A stretch of DNA of 13,629 bases from MGR-bin208 sp043779285 (GTDB lineage Bacteria > Bacteroidota > Bacteroidia > Chitinophagales > Chitinophagaceae): positions 1-13,629 of the forward strand of contig JAYWEL010000040.1 of assembly GCA_043779285.1 (NCBI GenBank), read 5' to 3'. Positions 1 through 7,018 of the stretch are shown in pieces. The position numbers and the translations under genes were made by a program. Numbering within the stretch: position 1 is the stretch's first letter; each line of letters opens with the position of its first letter. The notes under the pieces are model-generated. The model was not told the DNA's origin. It ran no database searches and saw nothing but the letters and a program-made list of their open reading frames with translations.

Positions 1-453
1 CAAAATGCCTACGAGTTTTCCACTATCCAATAATTCTTTGGTTTGTTCATATACCCAATTATTTAAAAAATTGCTTCCTTCATTTACTTCCACCAAAGCC
101 TTCGACATGAATTTGTTTTCAGCAATATCTTCTCCTTCCGAAATATAATCGATATATAATTCTGCTTCTTTGCGTAAGTAGTCACTTTTTAAACGGATTT
201 TTTTGTCAATGGGCCTCATGAAAAAACCCTCTTTCCATCCATCTGGATAGTCTGAATCATACAAATCAACCTGTAAACTGGCATTGAAAACCGGCTCAGC
301 CGATCTGGATGTACCGCCGCCATAGCTCACTGTAACTTCCCAAGGAACCGGGACAATGACCAGTCTGGAGTCTTCTTCTGAAAATGGTAATCCAAAAATA
401 TTGTTATTCGGGTTTCCGGCACTGGCTGGATCAAATTGTGAAAGGTCTGTCAT
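1..453 (-). CDS. agmatinase-family ureohydrolase, N-terminal part (cut by window edge)
   Basis: This gene is read on the minus strand from the ATG at 453; 151 codons stay open to the window edge, so the C-terminal half is missing. Residues about 31-53 (VIVPVPWEVTVSYGGGTSRS) are the N-terminal strand and loop typical of arginase/agmatinase-fold enzymes, and NASLQVDLYD follows as in Bacteroidota agmatinase-family proteins. The family uses a dinuclear Mn centre to release urea from agmatine or a related guanidino compound; the metal-binding His and Asp motifs would lie beyond the edge and cannot be checked. Agmatinase (polyamine route) is the likeliest function, but formiminoglutamase or arginase are possible. 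It is divergent from ccmE across a 221-base gap. Confidence 0.8.
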   Translation of the reverse strand, partial: MTDLSQFDPASAGNPNNNIFGLPFSEEDSRLVIVPVPWEVTVSYGGGTSRSAEPVFNASLQVDLYDSDYPDGWKEGFFMRPIDKKIRLKSDYLRKEAELYIDYISEGEDIAENKFMSKALVEVNEGSNFLNNWVYEQTKELLDSGKLVGIL

Positions 454-483
454 GATTTTGCGAAGATCTGATTTAAAGGGGTG

Positions 484-514
484 CAAGTTAGCAGCATTTT
501 AGGTTTGCTGCAAA
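484..514 (-). promoter_or_regulatory. putative promoter of the agmatinase-family gene
   Basis: Read on the minus strand, TTTG (511-514) is followed after 20 bases by TAACTTG (484-490), a Bacteroidota -33/-7 pair in which the -7 lacks one T. It lies about 30 bases upstream of the ATG at 453. The -33 box sits inside the 12-base perfect palindrome GCAAATATTTGC (510-521), which could be an operator. Inferred from consensus only. Confidence 0.4.
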
Positions 515-647
515 TATTTGCCAAATAGAGAACAGTCTTGAATTTTGTCAGTTAATATTCGGCATCAATTACATGATTAGAATTCTTCATGATGAATGTC
601 AGTTCAATTACTGAGATAAAGCTTCCGAAATTCTGATAAGGTTGTGC

Positions 648-655
648 TAACTTTG
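648..655 (+). promoter_or_regulatory. -7 promoter element of ccmE-ccmF
   Basis: TAACTTTG matches the Bacteroidota -7 consensus TAnnTTTG exactly and ends 19 bases before the ccmE ATG. No good TTTG is found at the expected -33 position (about 623-628), so the upstream half is weak. Confidence 0.5.
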
Positions 656-674
656 CTATGCATTTTAAGATATT

Positions 675-1136
675 ATGAAGAAAATACACATTATCCTGTT
701 GGTTTTGATTGCTACTGCCATTGGCGTATTAATCAGTTTTATGGGTACATTAACTACCTATGACACAGTAGAAACTGCCAAAAGCAAGCCCGGAAAATTT
801 GTTCATCTGATTGCAAGATTAGATAAGGAACAGCCTTTGGAATACGATGCAATCAATAATCCAAATTATTTGCGTTTTTCCGCTATTGATTCATTAGGTG
901 GTAAGGTAAATGTCGTTTATCATAATGCAAAACCAGAAAATCTAGAGCATAGTGAACGTTTGGTGTTAAAAGGATCTATGCAAGGCGATCATTTTGAATG
1001 CAAAGAAATATTAATGAAGTGTCCATCGAAATATAAGGATGACATGAAAGCGGCTCAAAAAAATCTTCCTTCTACTACTACTCAGCTGGAAAATTCGGGA
1101 AAACCCGAAGACAAAAATGCTGAAACTAAATACTGA
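675..1136 (+). CDS. ccmE: cytochrome c maturation haem chaperone CcmE, Cys-type (CxxxY)
   Basis: CcmE is a periplasmic, membrane-anchored haem chaperone that takes haem from the CcmABCD release complex and hands it to CcmF for attachment to apocytochromes c. This 153-residue protein has one N-terminal membrane anchor (about residues 5-24) and then an OB-fold-like domain with the family pattern V..GSMQGDHFECKEILMKCPSKY. In the classical protein the haem-binding site is HxxxY, as in AKHDENY of E. coli. Here it aligns as MKCPSKY, so His is replaced by Cys116 and Tyr120 is kept, giving the CxxxY variant known from archaea and some bacteria. A charged, disordered tail (about 121-153) follows. The stop lies six bases before ccmF, so the two are surely co-transcribed. 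Confidence 0.9.
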   Translation: MKKIHIILLVLIATAIGVLISFMGTLTTYDTVETAKSKPGKFVHLIARLDKEQPLEYDAINNPNYLRFSAIDSLGGKVNVVYHNAKPENLEHSERLVLKGSMQGDHFECKEILMKCPSKYKDDMKAAQKNLPSTTTQLENSGKPEDKNAETKY

Positions 1137-1142
1137 TAAATC

Positions 1143-3596
1143 ATGGAGTATATTGGCGAAAATCTTTTACCCGGAAAGTTTGGACATCTTTTTGTAATTC
1201 TTTCTTTTCTGGCTGCATTGTTTGCAGGTTTTTCTTTTTACAAAAGTTCGAATGCAGAATTGACCGAAGAAAAAAACAGTTGGAAAAAACTGGGACGCAT
1301 TGCGTTTTATATACAGGCATTTTCTGTATTAGCCATTTTTGCATTGCTGTTTTTTATTATTAAAAATCATCTTTTCGAATATAAATATGCCTGGCAGCAC
1401 AGTAGCCGAGCATTGGAAATGAAATACCTGCTTAGTTGCTTTTGGGAAGGACAGGAAGGAAGCTTTTTATTATGGAGTTTCTGGCATGGCGTTCTGGGAA
1501 TTATTTTAATTAACCGGGCAAAAGAATGGGAAGCTCCTGTTATGACGGTTGTTAGCTTTGCCCAGTTTTGCCTGGCTTCTATGATCTTGGGTATTTATGT
1601 TTTCAATTTTAAGGTTGGTTCCAATCCATTTGTTTTGTTACGAAATGAAATGGATGCACCCATTTTTTCAAATCCAAATTATCTTTCTTTCATTATCGAT
1701 GGCAATGATCTGAATCCATTATTGCAGAACTATTGGATGGTTATACATCCTCCGGTTTTGTTTTTGGGATTTGCTTCCACCATTATTCCGTTTGCATACG
1801 CCATTGCAGGGTTGTGGAAAAAGAATTTTACCGAATGGACCAAACCGGCTTTGTCATGGGCATTATTTGCAGCAGCAGTTTTAGGTTTAGGCGTAGCCAT
1901 GGGGGCTATGTGGGCTTATGAATCATTAACTTTTGGTGGATACTGGGCCTGGGATCCGGTAGAAAATGCATCTTTAGTTCCGTGGCTGATTTTGGTGGCT
2001 GGCATTCATACACTTTTAATTTTTAGACACACCGGACGTTCTTTAAGAGCCAGTGCATTGTTTTTGATTTTGGCTTATTTGTTCGTTTTATATGCTACGT
2101 ATTTAACCCGAAGCGGTGATTTGCAGGATACATCGGTTCATGCATTCACCGATTTAGGAATGAACTGGCAGTTGCGGATTTTCCTATTTCTTTTTATTAT
2201 TCCTTCCTTTATTTTATTCTTTTCAAGACTAAAACAATTGCCACATATTGTAAAAGAAGAAGAATCATCCTCCCGTGAATTCTGGATGTTTATCGGATCA
2301 TTGGTTTTATTCTTATCGGCCATTACAATTATTATCATGACTTCCTTACCGGTGTTCAATAAAATTGCGGCTTTGTTTTTAGGTGAAAAATCAAAACTTT
2401 TTAATCCATTAGCTTTTGGTGAGGATTCGGCATTTGAATACAACCGCATAATGATTTTTGTTGTTATTATCATTGGGTTATTGACTGGCTTTGGCCAATA
2501 TTTAAAATACAAGAACACCGCAAAGGGTTATTTCTGGAAAAAAATTCTGTGGCCAACAATCATTGCGGGTGTGTTGTCAACATTGATTCTTGTTTTTGGA
2601 AACATAGACTACTATGTGAATGGTCCGGGTTATCTGGCTGCTATCTGGTTAGCAATTGCTGCAAGTGTTTATGCCATCGTCGCTAATTTGAGCTATATCT
2701 GGATAGGGATGAATGGGAAATTGAAATTATCCGGTGCTTCTATTGCGCATTTTGGTTTTGGTTTAATGTTGTTAGGGATTCTTATTTCTTCTTCAAAAAA
2801 AGAAGTGATTTCACATAATACATCCGGCATCTTCATTGATTTTGGAAAAGAAAGTACGGAAAGGTCTGGTGAAAACTTAACACTTGTACAAGGGGTTGAA
2901 ACAAAAATGGGAAAGTATCGGGTTACTTATGAATCCGATTCCATGAATCCGAACAAACCTTTATGGTATTACAAGTTAAAATTTAAAAATGTAGATGGCA
3001 AAGAAGCATTTACGTTAACTCCTAATGCATTCATTAATTACAAAGGCAATGAAGGTTTGATGGCTAATCCGGATGCAAGACATTATTGGGATCATGATAT
3101 TTTTGCCTACATCACTTCTTTACCCGATCCGGAAAAAAATAAAGATACCAGTACATTTAATTTCCAAACTTTACATATTGGGGACACGGCTTTTTATTCA
3201 AAAGGTTTTATGTTACTTGAAAAAATTGAAACCTACGATAGTATTCCGGTAGAAGGAACAAACCCGGATGATATTGCAACTATGGCCACAATTAAAGTTG
3301 TATCGCAACAACAATCTATTTATACCAGCAAGCCGGTTGTAATTGAGAAAAAAGGTGTTTTCTTTTCCGCATTGGATACGGTTATTTCGGAAAATCTTGT
3401 ATTGAAAATAAATAGTGCCGGAAAAGATCATATTGAACTTGGTGTAAGGGAATCAAATTCCATTTTAAAATATATAACCCTGAAGGCATACAAGTTCCCA
3501 TTCATACTGGTTCTATGGTTAGGAATACTTATTATGATTATTGGATTAATTATCAGCATGCGACGCAGGCAATTAATGAATAATAAAGAGGCTTAA
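1143..3596 (+). CDS. ccmF: cytochrome c haem lyase subunit CcmF (CcsA/CcmF family)
   Basis: CcmF receives haem from CcmE and ligates it to CXXCH motifs of apocytochrome c in the periplasm. The 817-residue protein has many transmembrane helices and the tryptophan-rich WWD haem-handling motif at 265-280 (GGYWAWDPVENASLVP). All four histidines expected of CcmF can be placed: periplasmic His202 (IHPP) and His333 (SVHAF), transmembrane His289 (GIHT) and His536 (IAHFG). TRSG at 322-325 is also typical. The chain is longer than the roughly 650 residues of enterobacterial CcmF; the extra length lies in a soluble periplasmic domain at about 552-780, before a final helix (786-805). It follows ccmE by six bases. 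I see no terminator behind it. Confidence 0.94.
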   Translation: MEYIGENLLPGKFGHLFVILSFLAALFAGFSFYKSSNAELTEEKNSWKKLGRIAFYIQAFSVLAIFALLFFIIKNHLFEYKYAWQHSSRALEMKYLLSCFWEGQEGSFLLWSFWHGVLGIILINRAKEWEAPVMTVVSFAQFCLASMILGIYVFNFKVGSNPFVLLRNEMDAPIFSNPNYLSFIIDGNDLNPLLQNYWMVIHPPVLFLGFASTIIPFAYAIAGLWKKNFTEWTKPALSWALFAAAVLGLGVAMGAMWAYESLTFGGYWAWDPVENASLVPWLILVAGIHTLLIFRHTGRSLRASALFLILAYLFVLYATYLTRSGDLQDTSVHAFTDLGMNWQLRIFLFLFIIPSFILFFSRLKQLPHIVKEEESSSREFWMFIGSLVLFLSAITIIIMTSLPVFNKIAALFLGEKSKLFNPLAFGEDSAFEYNRIMIFVVIIIGLLTGFGQYLKYKNTAKGYFWKKILWPTIIAGVLSTLILVFGNIDYYVNGPGYLAAIWLAIAASVYAIVANLSYIWIGMNGKLKLSGASIAHFGFGLMLLGILISSSKKEVISHNTSGIFIDFGKESTERSGENLTLVQGVETKMGKYRVTYESDSMNPNKPLWYYKLKFKNVDGKEAFTLTPNAFINYKGNEGLMANPDARHYWDHDIFAYITSLPDPEKNKDTSTFNFQTLHIGDTAFYSKGFMLLEKIETYDSIPVEGTNPDDIATMATIKVVSQQQSIYTSKPVVIEKKGVFFSALDTVISENLVLKINSAGKDHIELGVRESNSILKYITLKAYKFPFILVLWLGILIMIIGLIISMRRRQLMNNKEA

Positions 3597-3683
3597 AATA
3601 ATTAAGTGTTATTGAACAGCTATTCAGGATATTTAACGGTCTTTTAGTTTATAACCTTGAGCTTAATTTGTAGTTTTATAATT

Positions 3684-4370
3684 ATGAAACTTCGGCTGTC
3701 ATTATATATTTGTTTATTCACCAGTTTTTTTTTGTTGAATTACAGTCCGGCATATTCTCAAATTGATAGTTTGCCAAATCCTCCATCAAATCCTCCATCC
3801 ATTTTCGAACGTGCAAAAAATTGGGGTAAAAATGATACCTTATTTGTAGAAGCCATCTGGTATGAAGGCGAAATGATGACATACAAGGAACTGGAAATGG
3901 TTTGGGTTTCTAATATGTCTGAAAAGCAACTGGCAAAATATATCGAGAAATGGACCCGCTTACGAAATGCTGTTTATGTAACTTATCCTTATGCCCGAAC
4001 AGCTGGGGCAACGTTGAATGAAATGAATTCATATTTAACTAAGATACCTTCCAATAATCAGCGTAAAGATTATATCAAGACAAGAGAAAAAGAATTGAAG
4101 TCGCAGTTTACAGATCCACTTTCTAACTTATCCGTTTATCAAGGAAAAGTTTTAATGAAATTGATAAATCGTCAAACGGGGAATAATTGTTACAATATCA
4201 TCAAAGAATATCGTGGCGGATTTTCTGCCAGATTTTGGCAAACCATTGCTTTTGTTTTTGGCAGTAGTTTGAAGCAGGATTATGATCTGGCTGATTTGAC
4301 CGATCGTCAAATCGAAAATTTTGTCAAGGAAATTGATGGTGCCTGGTATAACAATCCATATCGTCGTTAA
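3684..4370 (+). CDS. secreted DUF4294-family protein of unknown function
   Basis: This is a 228-residue protein counted from the ATG at 3684. An in-frame TTG at 3657 would add nine residues, but the ATG directly precedes a clean signal peptide (KLRLSLYICLFTSFFLLNY, cleavage likely after AYS at 25). There is no lipobox. After a short Asn/Pro linker, the mature part has the features I recognise as DUF4294: MVWVSNMS (72-79), a basic helix with YVTYPYARTAG (98-108), and GKVLMKLINRQTG...IIKEYRGGF...FWQTIAFVFG...LKQDYD (154-201). The family is largely restricted to Bacteroidota and has no established function that I know. It starts 87 bases after ccmF and ends 64 before bshB1, so joint transcription with either is possible. 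No exact -7 box precedes it. Confidence 0.82.
   Translation: MKLRLSLYICLFTSFFLLNYSPAYSQIDSLPNPPSNPPSIFERAKNWGKNDTLFVEAIWYEGEMMTYKELEMVWVSNMSEKQLAKYIEKWTRLRNAVYVTYPYARTAGATLNEMNSYLTKIPSNNQRKDYIKTREKELKSQFTDPLSNLSVYQGKVLMKLINRQTGNNCYNIIKEYRGGFSARFWQTIAFVFGSSLKQDYDLADLTDRQIENFVKEIDGAWYNNPYRR
3776..3799 (+). repeat. perfect 12-base tandem duplication (Asn-Pro-Pro-Ser linker)
   Basis: The 12-mer AAATCCTCCATC occurs twice in direct succession (3776-3787 and 3788-3799), encoding the Asn-Pro-Pro-Ser repeat of the linker behind the signal peptide of the DUF4294 protein. Identical codons suggest recent slippage. Confidence 0.85.
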
Positions 4371-4401
4371 ATACATACACACAATTTTTAGTTGTAATCA
4401 G

Positions 4402-4409
4402 TACATTTG
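4402..4409 (+). promoter_or_regulatory. -7 promoter element of bshB1
   Basis: TACATTTG is an exact TAnnTTTG match ending 25 bases before the bshB1 ATG. No convincing TTTG lies 19-21 bases further upstream, so the promoter is only half supported. Confidence 0.4.
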
Positions 4410-4434
4410 ATCTGCATTCAAAAAAATAATTTTA

Positions 4435-5172
4435 ATGAAATTAGATATTTTAGCCATTGCCGTTCACCCGGATGATGTGGAACTGGGTTGTTCGGGTACA
4501 ATCATTAATGAAGTGAACCGAGGTAAGAAAGTAGGCATTGTTGATTTGACTCAGGGAGAATTAGGAACCAGAGGTACAATTGAATCCCGGCATGAAGAAG
4601 CTGCCAATGCGTCGATAATCATGGGAGTTCATGTACGGGAAAATTTAAAGATGCGGGATGGTTTTTTCCAGAATGATGAAGCACATCAGATGCAATTGAT
4701 TCAGGTTATTCGCAAATATCAGCCCTCTATTGTTCTTGCCAATATTTTACGGGACCGACATCCAGATCATGGTCGGGCAGGCAACTTAATTTCGGATGCT
4801 TGCTTTTTGTCGGGCCTTTCAAAAATTGAAACGAAAGACGAAATTGGAAATTGGCAAGAAAAATGGCGCCCAAGCTATGTGTTGCATTATATTCAGGATT
4901 GGTATCACGAACCCGATTTGCTAATAGATATCAGTGATGTTTTTGAACAAAGAATGAATGCTATTAAAGCGTATAGAACACAGTTTCATTCAACTACGAA
5001 CCAGTCTTCTGAACAACAAACCTATATTTCCAATCCCGATTTTTTAGATACCGTTACTGGACGAGCCAGAATTTTAGGCAAAAGGATTGGCGTAAAATAT
5101 GCGGAAGGCTTTATTACAGAGAAAAAAATCGGTATTCACAATCTGGATGCATTAATTCAAAATGAAACCTGA
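4435..5172 (+). CDS. bshB1: bacillithiol biosynthesis deacetylase BshB1
   Basis: BshB1 is a Zn-dependent LmbE/PIG-L-family deacetylase that removes the acetyl group from GlcNAc-malate, the second step of bacillithiol synthesis. The 245-residue protein starts with the family signature AVHPDDVELGCSG: by analogy with Bacillus homologues, His11 and Asp14 are zinc ligands and Asp13 the catalytic base. GELGTRG (41-47) and DRHPDHGRA (107-115) follow, with His112 the likely third ligand. HSTTNQ near residue 190 and the C-terminal YAEGF are also typical of the BshB1 branch. The other bacillithiol genes (bshA, bshC) are not in the window. The ATG has no Shine-Dalgarno, as is usual in this phylum. The gene has its own candidate -7 box and is followed by a separately promoted desaturase. 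Confidence 0.9.
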   Translation: MKLDILAIAVHPDDVELGCSGTIINEVNRGKKVGIVDLTQGELGTRGTIESRHEEAANASIIMGVHVRENLKMRDGFFQNDEAHQMQLIQVIRKYQPSIVLANILRDRHPDHGRAGNLISDACFLSGLSKIETKDEIGNWQEKWRPSYVLHYIQDWYHEPDLLIDISDVFEQRMNAIKAYRTQFHSTTNQSSEQQTYISNPDFLDTVTGRARILGKRIGVKYAEGFITEKKIGIHNLDALIQNET

Positions 5173-5238
5173 TAAAAATTTAATATGTTAGTTTAATATT
5201 CATTCGGTTGTTTCGAGCTGATATAGATAGCTAAAACA

Positions 5239-5246
5239 TATCTTTG
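5239..5246 (+). promoter_or_regulatory. -7 promoter element of the desaturase gene
   Basis: TATCTTTG is an exact TAnnTTTG match ending 24 bases before the ATG at 5271. Its last three bases are the TTG at 5244, an in-frame alternative start; the promoter overlap is good evidence that translation begins at 5271 instead. A TTG at 5208-5210 is too far upstream (28 bases) to be a normal -33. Confidence 0.5.
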
Positions 5247-5270
5247 CCAAACTTAAATAAAAAGGTTCTG

Positions 5271-6338
5271 ATGGAAACACCAAAATTTGTTAATAGCGGC
5301 CCTTCGTTTCACGTTGAACTGAAGAAGAGAATTTCTCAATATTTTGAAGAGGTCGGTAAATCAACAACCGGTAATTTTCGATTATGGTCTAAAGCAGTTA
5401 TTCTGATCATTTCATTCGTTGCAGTATATGTTCATTTGGTGTTTTTTACTCCATCAGTTTGGTTTGCTATTCCTGAATGTTTGTTACTGGGTGCACTTAC
5501 GGCAGCCATCGGGTTTAATGTAATGCATGATGGCTCGCATGGTAGTTTCAGCAAATATCCCTGGTTGAATGAATTAGCTGGCATGTCCATTAATTTTTTG
5601 GGGGCAAATAATTTTATGTGGAAGACCAAGCACAATATTATTCATCATACATATACAAACATAGATGGGTTAGATGATGATATTAATGCGAAACCATTTC
5701 TGCGCTTGTGTGAAACACAAAAGCATTATAAAGTTCACAAATATCAACATTTGTACTTCTGGTTTGCATATTCATTGCTTTATATCTATTGGGTATTTGT
5801 AACGGATTATAAAAAATATTTCACCGGTAAAGTGGGTGAACTTCCACTTAAAAAAATGAAAACTCATGAGCATTTTTCATTCTGGGGTTTCAAATTGGTT
5901 AACTTTTTTCTGTTTGTTGTATTACCCATTTATACATTGGGGTTCTCTACCTGGGTAATTGGTTTCCTCATCTATGGTCTTTTCGCAGGCTTTGTATTAA
6001 GTATTGTTTTTCAATTGGCACATACCGTAGAAGACACTCATTTCCCGGTTACAAATCCTGCCACAAATAACATTGAAGATGAGTGGGCTATCCATCAGAT
6101 AAAGACAACAGCGAATTTTGCCACAAAAAATAAAATGGTAAGTTGGTTTGTAGGCGGTTTGAATTTTCAGATTGAGCATCATCTGTTTCCAAAAATTTCA
6201 CATATTCATTATCCGGCAATCAGTCAAATCATCCGTAAGGCATGCGAAGAGTATGGTATTCACTATATCGAATATCCGAAAGTGCGTTTAGCTGTTGCTT
6301 CTCATGTTTCGTATTTAAAAAGAATGGGGCAGGTTTAA
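5271..6338 (+). CDS. membrane fatty-acid desaturase (acyl-lipid/acyl-CoA type)
   Basis: This is an integral membrane di-iron desaturase, 355 residues from the ATG at 5271. The three histidine boxes of the family are intact: HDGSH (86-90), HNIIHH (121-126) and QIEHH (300-304). The glutamine-led third box (QxxHH) is the hallmark of front-end (delta-5/6-like, linoleoyl-CoA-desaturase-like) enzymes. Unlike eukaryotic front-end enzymes, it has no N-terminal cytochrome b5 domain, so electrons must come from a separate ferredoxin or reductase. Hydrophobic pairs at about 40-82 and 205-250 form the membrane hairpins, with boxes one and two in the loop between them. It likely inserts a double bond into membrane acyl chains; regiochemistry cannot be told. 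Its own promoter suggests independent, possibly temperature-linked, expression. Confidence 0.88.
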   Translation: METPKFVNSGPSFHVELKKRISQYFEEVGKSTTGNFRLWSKAVILIISFVAVYVHLVFFTPSVWFAIPECLLLGALTAAIGFNVMHDGSHGSFSKYPWLNELAGMSINFLGANNFMWKTKHNIIHHTYTNIDGLDDDINAKPFLRLCETQKHYKVHKYQHLYFWFAYSLLYIYWVFVTDYKKYFTGKVGELPLKKMKTHEHFSFWGFKLVNFFLFVVLPIYTLGFSTWVIGFLIYGLFAGFVLSIVFQLAHTVEDTHFPVTNPATNNIEDEWAIHQIKTTANFATKNKMVSWFVGGLNFQIEHHLFPKISHIHYPAISQIIRKACEEYGIHYIEYPKVRLAVASHVSYLKRMGQV

Positions 6339-6342
6339 TTTT

Positions 6343-6921
6343 TTAGGAAGCAATAAAAAACAATTCTGTTCCGGCACGGGGTGGAATTGAATTATAGCAA
6401 GGTTCCATTTTTTCAATATGCATTGATTCTGAAAAAAGATTCCGGTATTCTTCTTCCGATCCACCAAAAGGTGGGCCAGCTTCGAAGAATTTATTAAATA
6501 ATACGCCAACTAATTTTCCACTTGAGCTCAGTAATGAGCTCATTTTTTTTACATATACTTTTCGCAGTGTTGGATCCAATGCACAAAAAAACGTTTGCTC
6601 CAGAATAAGATCATATTCTTCATGTAAATCAAAAAAATCCATATGAAGGACCTGGATTTTTTCACCGTTAAATTTTTCTTTTAGCCGGTTCACTAATTCT
6701 TCCGAAATGTCAATCAGCGTTAAATTAATGAAACCCGCATTCAATAAATAAACAGCTTCATATGCATTTCCACAGCCCGGAATCAGGATATTAAGGTTCT
6801 TATCAGTCAGTTGATTAATATATTCTTTTAGTGGGGTAGAAGGATAGCCGATATCCCATCCGGTATTTTTTTGCTGATAACGGTCTGTCCAGTATTGCTC
6901 ACCAAGATTTGAATCAGTCAT
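6343..6921 (-). CDS. TPMT-family SAM-dependent methyltransferase
   Basis: This 192-residue class I methyltransferase belongs to the thiopurine/thiol methyltransferase family. It shows TGWDIG (20-25), the SAM-binding motif ILIPGCGNAYEA (45-56), acidic Asp71 after strand two, the LEQTFFCALDP stretch (107-117) and GPPFGGS (149-155), an order shared by TPMT and the plant halide/thiol methyltransferases (HOL). The substrate is likely a soft nucleophile such as a thiol, sulfide, halide or tellurite/selenite species; the sequence does not decide. It ends four bases from the end of the convergent desaturase gene with no visible terminator of its own. Upstream, TATTTTTA (6930-6937, minus strand) is a one-mismatch -7 box in the divergent region shared with the acyl-CoA dehydrogenase. 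Confidence 0.85.
   Translation of the reverse strand: MTDSNLGEQYWTDRYQQKNTGWDIGYPSTPLKEYINQLTDKNLNILIPGCGNAYEAVYLLNAGFINLTLIDISEELVNRLKEKFNGEKIQVLHMDFFDLHEEYDLILEQTFFCALDPTLRKVYVKKMSSLLSSSGKLVGVLFNKFFEAGPPFGGSEEEYRNLFSESMHIEKMEPCYNSIPPRAGTELFFIAS
6523..6550 (+). terminator. intrinsic terminator on the plus strand, inside the convergent methyltransferase gene
   Basis: Two copies of TGAGCTCA (6523-6530 and 6535-6542), separated by GTAA, form an 8-base-pair hairpin directly followed by eight T (6543-6550). It works only for plus-strand transcription and lies about 185 bases past the desaturase stop, so it would end desaturase read-through. On the coding strand, it is the Lys-Lys-Met-Ser-Ser-Leu-Leu-Ser-Ser stretch of the methyltransferase. 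Confidence 0.6.
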
Positions 6922-6965
6922 TTTTGCTGTAAAAATAAGTATATCAGAAAAAATATGAACAACTG

Positions 6966-6997
6966 TTAGTTTACTCTTTTGATTTCAGGTATTTTTG
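6966..6997 (+). promoter_or_regulatory. promoter of the acyl-CoA dehydrogenase gene
   Basis: An exact -7 box TATTTTTG (6990-6997) lies 21 bases before the ATG at 7019, with TTAG (6966-6969), one mismatch from TTTG, 20 bases upstream of it. An in-frame TTG at 6995 is part of the -7 box and is therefore unlikely to be the start codon. Confidence 0.5.
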
Positions 6998-7018
6998 CGG
7001 CACTTTAATAAATTAGCT

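Noticed and set aside
586..596. Palindrome TTCATGATGAA in the divergent ureohydrolase/ccmE region
   Set aside because: Eleven bases with a single central base in AT-rich DNA, not placed on either promoter; likely chance.
658..678. Six-codon upstream reading frame (ATG at 658) whose TGA overlaps the ccmE ATG
   Set aside because: It starts three bases after the -7 box, so most of it would lie at or before the transcription start; it is unlikely to be translated as a leader peptide.
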